A stretch of DNA of 28,993 nucleotides from JAUILA01 sp964563925 (GTDB taxonomy: Bacteria > Bacteroidota > Bacteroidia > Cytophagales > Cyclobacteriaceae), in the NCBI GenBank assembly GCA_964563925.1, contig CAZLZD010000054.1, forward strand, positions 1 through 28,993, written 5' to 3'. The notes under the pieces were generated by a model that searched no databases, was not told the DNA's origin, and worked only from the letters and a program-made list of their open reading frames with translations. Position numbers and translations under genes: made by a program. Every line of letters begins with the position of its first letter. Within the stretch, counting starts at the first letter, position 1. Positions 8,576 to 17,222 of this stretch are shown here, piece by piece.

Positions 8576-10018
8576 TGGCCGTTTGCGGCCAAGGGTATGT
8601 TTCCTGATTATCCTGTTTGATTCTTTTTTTACCCGGGAGTTTTTACGGTGCCCATAGAGCTTATTGAGTGCCTGGCGCCGTGTGACAGTTATATCCACCA
8701 CCGGTGCAGGGTAGTGTGTACCGGGGATGAAATCATATTCCATTGATTCGAGAGGCATTATTTTCCAGGGTTCGATGGCCAGATGTGCCGGCAGATGCTG
8801 CAGTTCGGGTACATATTTTTTGATGAATACGGCTTCAGGGTCATGTTTTTTGGCGTTCAGGGTAGGGTTATAAACCCGGATGGTATTAATCCCTGTCAGA
8901 CCTGCCTGCATCTGCATCTGCCCATAGTGGATGCCTGGTTCGAAATCAGTGAACTGCCGTGCCAGCCAGTGACTTCCCCAGGAGAAGTGCTGAAACAAAT
9001 GATGGGTCAGAAATGAAGTGACCATAGCTCGCATTCTGAAATTAACATAACCGGTTTCACTCAGACAGCGCATCACTGCATCCACCAGCGGATATCCTGT
9101 CATGCCATTCTCCCAGGCATCGAGCCAGGATTGATTGCGTTCCTGGGCAAGTGTAAGGTATCCGCGGTTAATGGCTTCCCATTCCATCCTGGGTTCCATC
9201 TCAAATTTCTGGATAAAATGACAATGCCAGCGCAGACGGGAAAGGAAGGCGCGCAGGGACTTACGGGGTCCTCCATTCTCCAGGGCCTGAGTGGTAAGCT
9301 GGTAAACTTCCCGGATTGAAAGGTTGCCCCATGCAAAATAGGGTGACAGCCGGCTGCAGCTTGTCCGTGCCTGGGACGGGGAAGAGATATGGCGGGAATA
9401 ATTATCCGCCCTTTCCGATAAAAAGGAGTTCAGATACCTTTCCCCCGCAGACCGTCCCCCGCGCTGGCGCGAATGGGAAGCCGGGTCCGGAATGAATTGT
9501 TCCACTCCGTGTAACGGGCGAATCTCCCATGTCCTCATGGTGTCTGGCCGGGGAACTACCGGCGATTTCATATACGAATACCAGTGCTTTTTCCAATGAT
9601 CCCGGTTGGCGAGTCCTCTCTGCACTCCGTTATGCTGGTATTCATGCCAGGGCACGGCCCTGGACCGGAAAAAGGCAGCCAGTTTCTTGTCCCTTTCATA
9701 GGTCAGGGCAATCCCTGTTTCCTGATGGCTGTATACGGCGCTGACATTCTCCTGCGCAAGAATAGCGGAAAATACCTCCAGGGCCTCGCCCCGTGCACAT
9801 ATGACTTGGGTGGAAAACCCGGATAGCCGGATGTTCAGGTCATCCAGGCTCTCGAGTACAAATGTGAAGTGCCTTTCGCTGTAATGTGCATCCTGTTCAA
9901 GAGAAGGCTCAAGGATATACAGCAGCATGACCGGGTCACCGGTGCGGCACGCCATATGCAGAGCTTCGTTATCGTGAAGCCGCAGATCCCGTTTAAACCA
10001 GTACACAGTTACCGCCAT
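8564..10018 (-). CDS. Cryptochrome/photolyase family flavoprotein
   Basis: A 484-residue protein with the photolyase architecture. The N-terminal antenna domain starts VYWFKRDLRLHDNEAL (about 5-20). The C-terminal FAD-binding domain includes WHCHFIQ (264-270), GYPLVDAVMRCL (308-319), the active-site helix NFRMRAM (326-332) and INTIRVYNP (377-385) followed by KKHDPEAVFIKKYVPEL. Photolyases repair UV-induced pyrimidine dimers using light and reduced FAD; some relatives are light sensors. The start is the ATG at 10016-10018, because WFKRDLR follows at the normal distance; an upstream TTG adds five residues. Compared from memory with E. coli PhrB, the inner tryptophans of the electron-transfer chain are not conserved. 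It lies 38 bp downstream of the DUF962 gene on the same strand. Confidence 0.9.
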   Translation of the reverse strand: MAVTVYWFKRDLRLHDNEALHMACRTGDPVMLLYILEPSLEQDAHYSERHFTFVLESLDDLNIRLSGFSTQVICARGEALEVFSAILAQENVSAVYSHQETGIALTYERDKKLAAFFRSRAVPWHEYQHNGVQRGLANRDHWKKHWYSYMKSPVVPRPDTMRTWEIRPLHGVEQFIPDPASHSRQRGGRSAGERYLNSFLSERADNYSRHISSPSQARTSCSRLSPYFAWGNLSIREVYQLTTQALENGGPRKSLRAFLSRLRWHCHFIQKFEMEPRMEWEAINRGYLTLAQERNQSWLDAWENGMTGYPLVDAVMRCLSETGYVNFRMRAMVTSFLTHHLFQHFSWGSHWLARQFTDFEPGIHYGQMQMQAGLTGINTIRVYNPTLNAKKHDPEAVFIKKYVPELQHLPAHLAIEPWKIMPLESMEYDFIPGTHYPAPVVDITVTRRQALNKLYGHRKNSRVKKESNRIIRKHTLGRKRPSGS

Positions 10019-10056
10019 GCACCCTTTAAACAAATTTCAGGCAGATTGTTCTGTGC

Positions 10057-10392
10057 TTATTCCTGGTGTTCGTTGGAATGCCGTGGCATGAGGGATTGTT
10101 TACCGGCAAGGATCTCGAAGAAGAGTTTAAAATCACTGCCAAGGCTGTACACCGGATACTGAAAGGTGGCGGGCTTGTTCTTCTCAAAGAAGAAATGCCC
10201 AACCCAGGCAAAACCGTATCCTACCAGCGGGATCAGCAAAAGACCCCACCAGGCCTGCATAATAAGGACTGATATGAATATCACAAAGACAAGCGAGGTG
10301 CCGATAAAGTGCAACAGCCTGGACACAGGGTGCCGGTGCTCGCTCAGGTAGAAAGGATAAAACTCTTTGAAGCTTTGGTATTTCTTCTCCAT
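10057..10392 (-). CDS. DUF962/Mpo1-like small membrane protein
   Basis: A 111-residue protein of the DUF962 (YGL010w/Mpo1-like) family. It has the conserved N-terminal phrase FYLSEHRHPVSRLLHFIGT (residues about 14-32), two hydrophobic segments (about 27-48 and 49-66), then WVGHFFFEKNKPATFQYP, including the conserved histidine and Pro-Ala motif. Yeast Mpo1 is an Fe(II)-dependent dioxygenase in alpha-oxidation of 2-hydroxy fatty acids; whether bacterial members do the same is uncertain. The histidines that would bind iron are present. It is probably cotranscribed with the photolyase gene downstream, though no functional link is obvious. Confidence 0.85.
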   Translation of the reverse strand: MEKKYQSFKEFYPFYLSEHRHPVSRLLHFIGTSLVFVIFISVLIMQAWWGLLLIPLVGYGFAWVGHFFFEKNKPATFQYPVYSLGSDFKLFFEILAGKQSLMPRHSNEHQE

Positions 10393-10555
10393 AGGCGCTT
10401 AGGTTGAATGCTGGCAAGGTACGAATTTTCCAATTGCCATACCTGCCTCAGGTTGGGGGAGAAAATAATGAAAATACCCTAATTATCAAGGCCGGCCACC
10501 CAATAATATTCTGATTGGGCAGACATAGTTAATCGCCTTCAACTCGAATGATACA

Positions 10556-11095
10556 TCAGTGATCCAGGAATTCAATGGGAATGCTGACCATGGTGGAGCC
10601 CCACATCATCAGAAGGTCAGCATGCTCATTTTTTTGTTCGAATGCGATGGTAAAGGGTTCCCAGATTACGTCTTTTACCTCCTGAACGGGAACATCGAAT
10701 CGTATCACGTCGGCGGCTTCATTGTAATTGTATGCACCCCACTGGCCAAGTTCCTCATTAAGGATGATTGTCCATTTCTCTTCGTAGGGAATGGTGAATA
10801 CAGAGTACGTACCAGGTTCAATGCGGTTGCCGCCAATCTTAACCGGTTCGGTGACCGTTAGCTCGGTAGCCTCATTGGCGCCGGTCCGCCAGACTTCCCC
10901 GTATGGAACCAGGTTTCCGAATATTTCCCTTCCGCGTTTGTGAGGCTGACTGTAAGTCACCTTCACATAGGTGTCTTCGAATTTCATGGTAACGATAGCC
11001 GTCGGACTGGGTCTGGGCGTGACCGCTTCCTGGGAGAATGCCATACCGGCCACAGCCAGGGAGCATATGAAGCAAAGCGAAATATTCTTTAGCAT
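10556..11095 (-). CDS. DUF2911 periplasmic protein
   Basis: About 179 residues from the ATG at 11093-11095. The frame extends to 11134, but the preferred start places the hydrophobic signal peptide (LKNISLCFICSLAVAGMAFSQ) at the N-terminus. The mature part shows the DUF2911 pattern: VTYSQPHKRGREIFG, VPYGEVWRTGANEATEL, GTYSVFTIP, WTIILN and a late WG. DUF2911 proteins are common, secreted and of unknown function in Bacteroidota. It is divergent from the dCMP deaminase, with 82 bp between starts. The 163 bp downstream, before the DUF962 gene, hold no gene and no clear terminator. Confidence 0.85.
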   Translation of the reverse strand: MLKNISLCFICSLAVAGMAFSQEAVTPRPSPTAIVTMKFEDTYVKVTYSQPHKRGREIFGNLVPYGEVWRTGANEATELTVTEPVKIGGNRIEPGTYSVFTIPYEEKWTIILNEELGQWGAYNYNEAADVIRFDVPVQEVKDVIWEPFTIAFEQKNEHADLLMMWGSTMVSIPIEFLDH

Positions 11096-11177
11096 TTGAG
11101 GGATAAATTTTAATTTGCGGTTAAATATACGCAACTTTCAATCAAAAATTATACCTGAAAACCTAAGGAAGAAGCGG

Positions 11178-11660
11178 ATGGAGCGACCTGATTTTGATGA
11201 TATTTTTATGGAGCTGGCGGTTAACCTTGCCCGGCGGTCTCACTGTATCAAACGCCATGTGGGCGCGGTCCTGACCAAGGACACACGCATAATTTCAATC
11301 GGGTATAATGGTCCGCCTGCAGGCACGCATAACTGTGACCTGGAATGGCCTGAAAAAGGATGCCCAAGGGATAGCAAGGGTGGCTGTTCACTGGCCATTC
11401 ATGCCGAACAGAATGCCCTCCTTTATGCCGTCAAGAATAAAACTGAAGTTGAAGGTGCCACGCTGTATGTTACCCTGGCACCGTGTCTGGCATGTGCACG
11501 AATCATTTACACCATGGGCGTGAAACACGTGATCTACCTTAATTCCTATGCTGAATACAAGGGTATTGGCAGCGACGAAGGGGTGGATTTTCTGGAGAAG
11601 TTTGGTGTGATGGTGCGGAAATACCATGGCAACCTGGACAATGTCACCCACATGATTTAG
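11178..11660 (+). CDS. dCMP deaminase-family zinc deaminase (ComEB-like)
   Basis: A 160-residue cytidine/deoxycytidylate deaminase. The zinc site is complete: HAE at 75-77 (IHAEQNAL) and PCLAC with Cys103 and Cys106, plus further cysteines at 53, 62 and 70 in the nucleotide-binding insert typical of dCMP deaminases. These enzymes convert dCMP to dUMP, feeding thymidylate synthesis; ComEB of Bacillus is the same fold. I chose the ATG at 11178 over an upstream TTG at 11115 because the conserved domain begins right after it and an AAGGAAG tract (11165-11171) gives it a ribosome-binding site. The last 4 bp overlap the end of murB on the other strand. Confidence 0.9.
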   Translation: MERPDFDDIFMELAVNLARRSHCIKRHVGAVLTKDTRIISIGYNGPPAGTHNCDLEWPEKGCPRDSKGGCSLAIHAEQNALLYAVKNKTEVEGATLYVTLAPCLACARIIYTMGVKHVIYLNSYAEYKGIGSDEGVDFLEKFGVMVRKYHGNLDNVTHMI

Positions 11661-12676
11661 ATGACATTCACTTCCGGCTGAAGTTCAATGCCAAATTGCT
11701 TTGTAACGGATGCCTGGATATCCCGCGCGAGTTGCCAAACGTCTGACCCCTTTCCTCCGCCATAATTTACCAGCACCAATGCCTGCAGCCTGTGAACGCC
11801 GATATTGTCGCGTGTATGTCCTTTCCATCCACTGCGCTCAATGAGCCAGCCTGCGGGTACCTTCACCTGTTCGTCCGGCGCCGGATACCCGGGAATATCC
11901 GGGTGTTTTTCTTTAAGGGTTTCAAACTGACCGGCCGGGATCGTCGGGTTTTTAAAGAAGCTTCCGGAGTTACCAATTTTTGCCGGGTCAGGTAATTTGC
12001 TCTGGCGAATCCTGATTACCGCATTGCTGATATCCCGGATCGTCGGGCTGGGACAATTCATTTCCTTCAGGGTATCCGTGATGGCGCCATAGCTAGTATT
12101 CAACTTGTGAGGAGCCCTGGAAAGGCGGAAAGTCACATCACAAATGATATACTGGTCTTTATAAATATTCTTAAACACGCTTTCCCTGTAGCCGAACCGG
12201 CATGATTCCCTGTCAAACAGTTCAAGCTCTCCGGTGCTCCGATTAACCGCCCTGAGGTGATCAAACACCTGCTCCAGTTCGACCCCGTAAGCCCCGATAT
12301 TCTGCATCGGAGCGGCACCAACGGTACCGGGTATCAGCGACAGATTTTCAATACCCCCCCAGTCATTGTCAAGGGCATGACATACGAACTGATGCCAGTT
12401 CTCACCCGCACCGCACCGAACCCGGACGTAATTGTCATCCGCCTCCAGGAGCTCTATACCCGTAATGTCCATTTTGAGCACCAGGTCGTCAGGGTCCCGG
12501 GTCAGTAAAATGTTACTTCCCCCGCCCAGAATAAAGGCATTCCTGGAATCCAGTCCCGGGTCCCTTACGACTTTCTGAACCTCTTCAATGGATGTGCATG
12601 ATATGAACTGGGGCGCTGTCGCTTTCAGTCCGAAGGTATTTAATGAGGTGAGGGGATAATTTTTCTCAATCTGCAT
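11657..12676 (-). CDS. murB: UDP-N-acetylenolpyruvoylglucosamine reductase
   Basis: MurB reduces UDP-GlcNAc-enolpyruvate to UDP-MurNAc in the cytoplasm, the second committed step of peptidoglycan synthesis, using FAD and NADPH. The 339-residue length and C-terminal layout fit the type I (E. coli-like) enzyme. Seen: NTFGLKATA at the N-terminus, FAD-binding GGGSN and IPGTVGAAPMQNIGAYGVEL, the substrate-contacting RFGYRESVFK, the catalytic-serine region GNSGSFFKNP, and the C-terminal acid in LQPEVNVI. The start is the ATG at 12674-12676. The open frame upstream to a GTG at 12835 adds 53 residues without family resemblance. No other cell-wall gene is adjacent. Confidence 0.94.
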   Translation of the reverse strand: MQIEKNYPLTSLNTFGLKATAPQFISCTSIEEVQKVVRDPGLDSRNAFILGGGSNILLTRDPDDLVLKMDITGIELLEADDNYVRVRCGAGENWHQFVCHALDNDWGGIENLSLIPGTVGAAPMQNIGAYGVELEQVFDHLRAVNRSTGELELFDRESCRFGYRESVFKNIYKDQYIICDVTFRLSRAPHKLNTSYGAITDTLKEMNCPSPTIRDISNAVIRIRQSKLPDPAKIGNSGSFFKNPTIPAGQFETLKEKHPDIPGYPAPDEQVKVPAGWLIERSGWKGHTRDNIGVHRLQALVLVNYGGGKGSDVWQLARDIQASVTKQFGIELQPEVNVI

Positions 12677-12858
12677 GGACACGAAATAACCAAAAAATGC
12701 GCAGAGTTTTCCGGCCAGGTCAAAAAAAGTCCGGCAAATGGGCTGACGTATTAATCGTTCCCTCTTCGGTGAATTCTGGTGAGGACCATGGAATATACGT
12801 AAATTCACAGTTGTAGAAATCGGGTTAAATCTCACAGGACTTAATTAATATTCTGAAT

Positions 12859-13848
12859 ATGAAGTACATAGCTCTTATTTTAATCCCAATGCTTTTGGGT
12901 GTCACTGATGCTTCGGCACAGTTTTTTGCGCAAAAGAACCCACTGGCTCATACCTATTCTATTGTGGCCCGGGACGAAACGACGGGGGAAATGGCCGTGG
13001 GTGTGCAGAGCCACTGGTTTTCAGTCGGCACCGTGGTAAGCTGGGGTGAAGCCGGGGTGGGTGTGGTAGCGACCCAGTCGTTTGTTAACAAAAGCTTCGG
13101 GCCGGAAGGTTTACGTTTGCTCCGGGAAGGTAAAACAGCTGCAGAAGCCCTGGATATTTTGCTGGCCGGAGATGAAGGCCGTGAATACCGTCAGGTGGCA
13201 ATCCTTGATAATAAGGGAAACGTGGCCGTACATACAGGTGCGTCCTGTATTCGTGAGGCCGGGCATATAAGGGGCGATGGGTTTAGTGTCCAGGCCAATA
13301 TGATGCTCAGTGATGAGGTTTGGGGAGCTATGGAGAAGGCCTACCTGGAGAATGAAAATCTGCCGCTGGCTGAGCGTATACTGAAGACCCTGGAGGCCGC
13401 ACAGGGGGCAGGGGGTGATATACGCGGGAAACAGTCTGCCGCGATCAGGGTGGTCAGCGGATCCGCGGAGGTGGAAGCCTGGGAGGATCCGTATATTGAT
13501 CTTCGTGTGGATGACAGTGAGAACCCGCTGCAGGAGCTGAGCAGGCTTTTAAAGGTATTTCGTGCCTATGAACACATGAATGAGGGGGACCTGGCCCTTG
13601 AAAAGAATGATATGGAAACGGCACTGAATGAATACAATGCGGCCCAGGAGATGTTTCCGGAAAACGTGGAAATGAAATACTGGACGGCGATTACCCTTAT
13701 TAATAATGGCCGGCTGGAGGAAGGCAAACGCTTGCTTTCCCAGGTATTCAAAGCGGATGGGAACTGGAGAATATTAACCGGAAGATTACCTGAAGCCGGA
13801 CTGTTAACCGTGGAGCAACAGGTGCTGGATGCACTGTTAGCCCTTTGA
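12859..13848 (+). CDS. Secreted DUF1028 protein with C-terminal TPR-like region
   Basis: A 329-residue protein with a Sec signal peptide (about 1-20, ending ASA-Q). The DUF1028 domain spans about 27-225, recognised by THTYSIVARD-like HTYSIVARDETTGEMAVGVQS, GVVATQSFVN, GPEGLRLLREGKTAAEAL, RQVAILDNKGNVAVHTG and GDIRGKQSAA. The family has a fold related to Ntn hydrolases and no firmly established reaction. Residues about 240-310 (GDLALEKNDMETALNEYNAA, then NGRLEEGKRLL) form two TPR-like helical pairs, suggesting a protein-binding appendix. The 3' end overlaps the tlpA-like gene by 12 bp. The 182 bp upstream, shared with murB, contain no gene; I see no clear consensus promoter there. Confidence 0.85.
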   Translation: MKYIALILIPMLLGVTDASAQFFAQKNPLAHTYSIVARDETTGEMAVGVQSHWFSVGTVVSWGEAGVGVVATQSFVNKSFGPEGLRLLREGKTAAEALDILLAGDEGREYRQVAILDNKGNVAVHTGASCIREAGHIRGDGFSVQANMMLSDEVWGAMEKAYLENENLPLAERILKTLEAAQGAGGDIRGKQSAAIRVVSGSAEVEAWEDPYIDLRVDDSENPLQELSRLLKVFRAYEHMNEGDLALEKNDMETALNEYNAAQEMFPENVEMKYWTAITLINNGRLEEGKRLLSQVFKADGNWRILTGRLPEAGLLTVEQQVLDALLAL

Positions 13849-14337
13849 TTCGCCGGCGATCAGATCCCGGATCTTATTGACATTTTCCGTTTCATTCCAT
13901 TCGTCGGCCCCTTCGACTTTGAGGAGCACATTTCCATCCGGACTGATGAGCATGGTTGTAGGGAAACCTATCAGTCCGAATGCCTCCACTGCGTCCTGCA
14001 TATGATAGCCCGGAATATCAATATTTCGTTTTTCAAGGAAATCCCTGGTTTTATCAGGTGATTCATTTGTGACGAGGAGGAAGGTTACCGGGGAGGCCCT
14101 CAGGGAATCCTGCAAGGCATCTATAGACGGCAATTCGGCGATACAGGGCTTGCACCAGGTCGCCCAGAAATTCACGAAAAGATAGTTTTCGGATTCATTC
14201 TCCAGGGAAAACTCCTCACCGTTCTTATCAATGAGGTGAAAATCTGCGCGTATGTTATCACTGGCCACATCTTCCCCTGAATTACCGGCAGTACATCCGG
14301 CAGCGGCAATCAACAGGATTAACAGGAATCTTTTCAT
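13837..14337 (-). CDS. TlpA-like thioredoxin-fold lipoprotein
   Basis: A 166-residue envelope thiol-disulfide protein. The signal MKRFLLILLIAAAGC gives a lipobox cysteine at residue 15. The thioredoxin fold follows, with the redox motif WCKPC (Cys62, Cys65) after the strand NYLFVNFWAT, and a cis-proline region at GFPTTMLISPDG. Such proteins reduce disulfides in the periplasm, for example in cytochrome c maturation or protection of cysteine-bearing partners. Its ATG overlaps the stop of the upstream permease gene by 4 bp, so the two are translationally coupled and probably work together. Confidence 0.9.
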   Translation of the reverse strand: MKRFLLILLIAAAGCTAGNSGEDVASDNIRADFHLIDKNGEEFSLENESENYLFVNFWATWCKPCIAELPSIDALQDSLRASPVTFLLVTNESPDKTRDFLEKRNIDIPGYHMQDAVEAFGLIGFPTTMLISPDGNVLLKVEGADEWNETENVNKIRDLIAGESKG

Positions 14338-15557
14338 AGTACAAAGAAATGAATAATAAGTCCTCCTGCCAACCAGATGTAGGAGAGAATAGCCAGTACC
14401 TTCAGAATTTGTTCGATACGGTTTCCCTTGTCGGCCATTTCATGATGACCGTGTCCCTGCATCCAGTTCTGTTTGAAGAAATACATCGCTGCACTGACGG
14501 CAAGGAAGGCCAGGTTAAGATAAAAGGTGTAGTTCAAGGCAAAATGATCCCGGTCCTTAATGGACGGTCCCCCGGAATTCTCCGGCAAAAAGCCTGACAG
14601 GTTCATGCCATAATGGAGCGCAAGGGTGGTAATGACCAGGGAAAAAAGCAGGGTCAGAAGAATATAGAACGACATTCTCCAGCCATAATACCGGGCATTG
14701 ATACGCAGCACGGGAAATACCACCAGGTCACTGAAAATGAAGGCCATTACTCCTGCATAACTCACCCCGTTATCGAAAAGTACGGCTGCGAGCGGAATAT
14801 TACCCATAGACCCGATAAAGGTCATGAATGCAACCACCGGACCAATAAGAATATGTTCAAGTATCTGCAGGAATGAATAGGATTCACCCTGTCCCGTTCC
14901 GATGAAAAGGGTTTCAAAAAATGACTGCGGGACAAAGACAGCGATAATCCCGGCGACAGCAAAACCTATGGTCACATCTTTCCAGACCATATTCCATTCC
15001 ATCTGGTAGTGCATTCCCACCTTCCCCCATGCCGATTTTTTGGTAATTCGTTCCTTCCAGTCCGGAATCTCCTCTTCGGATTTATCATCCTGGCCGGATG
15101 AAAGTTTTTCACGTACTTTTTTGACCAGTTTACCGGGCCGGGTAAGCTTCACAAATACCCACATGGCCAGGATAAGCAGGATCCCCCCGATATATTCTCC
15201 CGCTACAAATTGCCAGGAAAGGAATACGGAAATAACTATTCCCAGTTCAATGACGAGGTTGGTTGAGGCCAGCAGAAAGGCAAGGGAAGGGATGAAGCCT
15301 GCGCCTTTTTTGAATAACGATTTAGTGGTGGCAAGGGCGGCAAAACTGCACGAACTCGATATAAAACCAAAAAAGGTAGCCAGTCCTACGGATCGTGTGT
15401 TTTCATTCCCCATGGCATTCTTCATACGTTGCCTTGTTACAAAGACCTGGATAAGGCTGCTGATAAAATAGCCCAGGCAAAACGCCCAGAGGGCAGACCA
15501 GAAGAAACCGGCTGAGGTATAGGCACTTTGGCCCCAGGAATTCAAAAAATCATTCAT
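14334..15557 (-). CDS. DUF318/ArsP-like permease
   Basis: A 407-residue inner-membrane protein with about eight to ten hydrophobic segments, several in the halves 15-40, 57-135, 195-300 and 330-407, split by a charged cytoplasmic loop (about 140-185). The phrase FISSSCSFAALATTKSLFKKGAG (about 65-87), followed by SLAFLLASTNLVIELG, matches the UPF0718/DUF318 permease repeat to which the organoarsenical exporter ArsP belongs, and a second repeat appears near GSMGNIPLAAVLFDNGVSYAG. Only one cysteine (Cys70) sits in the first motif. The transported substrate is unknown. It forms an operon with the TlpA-like gene. No arsR or other ars gene is present, so arsenic transport is not supported by context. 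Confidence 0.8.
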   Translation of the reverse strand: MNDFLNSWGQSAYTSAGFFWSALWAFCLGYFISSLIQVFVTRQRMKNAMGNENTRSVGLATFFGFISSSCSFAALATTKSLFKKGAGFIPSLAFLLASTNLVIELGIVISVFLSWQFVAGEYIGGILLILAMWVFVKLTRPGKLVKKVREKLSSGQDDKSEEEIPDWKERITKKSAWGKVGMHYQMEWNMVWKDVTIGFAVAGIIAVFVPQSFFETLFIGTGQGESYSFLQILEHILIGPVVAFMTFIGSMGNIPLAAVLFDNGVSYAGVMAFIFSDLVVFPVLRINARYYGWRMSFYILLTLLFSLVITTLALHYGMNLSGFLPENSGGPSIKDRDHFALNYTFYLNLAFLAVSAAMYFFKQNWMQGHGHHEMADKGNRIEQILKVLAILSYIWLAGGLIIHFFVL

Positions 15558-15712
15558 CGGGGATTTTTAAGCAAGGGTTGTGCCATGGTAAAATACAAAA
15601 CATTCCCCCTTCAGGCACGTTTTTTAAAGAGAGTATTGAAAGAAAATCCTCAATCTTGTTTAGTGATCGCCTCACGCATCATCGCATTTATAATTAACAT
15701 GAATTTTACCTT

Positions 15713-16822
15713 ATGTGCAGATTTATTTATTTGGTATCAGCAATGCTTCTCCTTCCGGGCCTTTTCAGTCAGTGTATCGGACAGGAATTTACCTCGAAGG
15801 ATCTCAGTTACCGGGTTGATCCGGTCGTGGAAGATATGAAGGTACCCTGGGCGATGGTCTGGCTGGAAGACGGCAGCATGCTTGTCACTGAGCGGGCAGG
15901 ACGCCTTGTGCATGTTCAGCATGGAGAAAAAACGGAGGTAAAGGGTCTCCCTGATATTTATGCGAGCGGACAGGGCGGATTGATGGATATCGTTTTACAC
16001 CCTGATTACGGGGATAACAAGTGGATCTATATTACCTATTCCTTTCGTAAAGACGGGGAGGGGGGAAATACGGCTTTAATGAGGGCAAGGCTCAGGGATG
16101 GCGAGCTTGTGGATAAGGAGCTGCTATTTGAATCCACCCCGAATGCAACCACCCGGCATCATTATGGTGGCAGACTCGTGTTTGACAATAACAATTACCT
16201 GTTTCTCGGCCTCGGCGAACGGGGAACGCGTGATAATGCCCAGGATCCAGGGGTAACTGCAGGCAGTATTATTCGCCTTAACGATGACGGTTCGGTCCCG
16301 GATGATAATCCCTTTGCAGGTCAGGCCGGAAAGCATCCTGCCGTATGGAGCTATGGTCACCGCAATCCGCAGGGTATAGCTTTTAACCCTTCCACAGGTG
16401 ATCTTTTTAACACTGAACATGGTCCTCAGGGCGGTGACGAATTAAATCTTGTGAAAGCAGCAGCCAATTACGGATGGCCGGTGATTACTTACGGAAAGAA
16501 TTATGACGGCTCGGTAATTACCAGTGAAACATCCAGGGAAGGCATGGAGCAGCCTGTTCATTACTGGGTACCTTCCATTGCCCCCGGGTCGCTCATGTTT
16601 GTTACAGGAGATGCTTACGGGGCGTGGGAAGGGGATGCACTGGTTGGTTCGCTTAAATTCAATTATCTTGAAAGGGTAATGATGGAGGGCAATGTGGCCA
16701 CCGGTACTGAAAAATTGCTCGCTGATTTTGGTAGGATTCGTGAGGTCCGTCAGGGGCCGGATGGTTATATTTACGTGGCCGTCGAAGGCAAGGGAATCTA
16801 TAAATTAACACCAACGAACTAA
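15713..16822 (+). CDS. PQQ-dependent aldose sugar dehydrogenase, periplasmic
   Basis: A 369-residue six-bladed propeller enzyme of the soluble aldose sugar dehydrogenase type (E. coli YliI relatives). An N-terminal hydrophobic signal ends near residue 24. Motifs: KVPWAMVWLEDGSMLVTERAG (43-63), RHHYGGRLVF (148-157, the presumed catalytic histidine), GLGERGTRDNAQD (167-179, a calcium/PQQ loop), GSIIRLNDDGSVPDDNPF (184-201), WSYGHRNPQG (212-221), EHGPQGGDELN (235-245) and ANYGWP (251-256). It oxidises aldoses to lactones in the periplasm and passes electrons from PQQH2 to an acceptor. A cytochrome c gene begins 1 bp after its stop, and a PqqU-like receptor gene follows, so acceptor and cofactor supply appear to be encoded in the same unit. 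Confidence 0.92.
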   Translation: MCRFIYLVSAMLLLPGLFSQCIGQEFTSKDLSYRVDPVVEDMKVPWAMVWLEDGSMLVTERAGRLVHVQHGEKTEVKGLPDIYASGQGGLMDIVLHPDYGDNKWIYITYSFRKDGEGGNTALMRARLRDGELVDKELLFESTPNATTRHHYGGRLVFDNNNYLFLGLGERGTRDNAQDPGVTAGSIIRLNDDGSVPDDNPFAGQAGKHPAVWSYGHRNPQGIAFNPSTGDLFNTEHGPQGGDELNLVKAAANYGWPVITYGKNYDGSVITSETSREGMEQPVHYWVPSIAPGSLMFVTGDAYGAWEGDALVGSLKFNYLERVMMEGNVATGTEKLLADFGRIREVRQGPDGYIYVAVEGKGIYKLTPTN

Positions 16823-16823
16823 T

Positions 16824-17222
16824 ATGTCATTATCAGCAACTCTTACAGCGCTCCTGGTTTTTTTGTGTGCGTTACCTTTTGTACAGGGAAGTGAAAAGCA
16901 GGAAAGCATTAACCGGGGAAAAGAAATATATGGACAGCTCTGCGTGGTGTGCCACCAGGCAGACGGCAAGGGGATTGAAGGGGCCTTTCCTCCGCTGGCG
17001 GGTTCAGATTACCTGCTTAAAACACCGGATAAGGCTATTCACGCCGTTAAATACGGGCTTCAGGGTGAAATAACCGTCAACGGGAAGAAATACAATAGCA
17101 TTATGACCAACCAAAACCTGTCGGACCAGGAGGTTGCAGATGTCATGAATTATGTCCTGAACACCTGGGGCAATTCCCATGAAATGATCACCCTGGAACG
17201 GGTGAAGAAAGTTGCTGAGTAG
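16824..17222 (+). CDS. Periplasmic class I cytochrome c
   Basis: A 132-residue protein with a signal peptide (about 1-22) and one haem-binding motif CVVCH (Cys40, Cys43, His44). The likely sixth ligand is Met94 in YNSIMTNQ, before the conserved C-terminal helix LSDQEVADVMNYVLNTW. It carries one electron at a time in the periplasm. Its start lies 1 bp after the stop of the aldose dehydrogenase, and its last 11 bp overlap the receptor gene. I infer that it is the electron acceptor of the dehydrogenase, passing electrons toward a terminal oxidase. Confidence 0.93.
   Translation: MSLSATLTALLVFLCALPFVQGSEKQESINRGKEIYGQLCVVCHQADGKGIEGAFPPLAGSDYLLKTPDKAIHAVKYGLQGEITVNGKKYNSIMTNQNLSDQEVADVMNYVLNTWGNSHEMITLERVKKVAE

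Noticed and set aside
10499..10519. CCCAAT/ATTGGG inverted repeat after the DUF2911 gene
   Set aside because: The stem is only 6 bp with a 9-base loop, and no T tract follows on either strand, so it is not supported as a terminator.
12677..12835. 53-residue N-terminal extension of murB from a GTG
   Set aside because: It has no MurB resemblance, the ATG at 12676 starts directly before the conserved NTFG block, and the length then fits the family.
14334..15557. Calling the permease an arsenical exporter (arsP)
   Set aside because: Only family-level similarity is visible, and there is no arsR, arsenate reductase or other resistance gene nearby.
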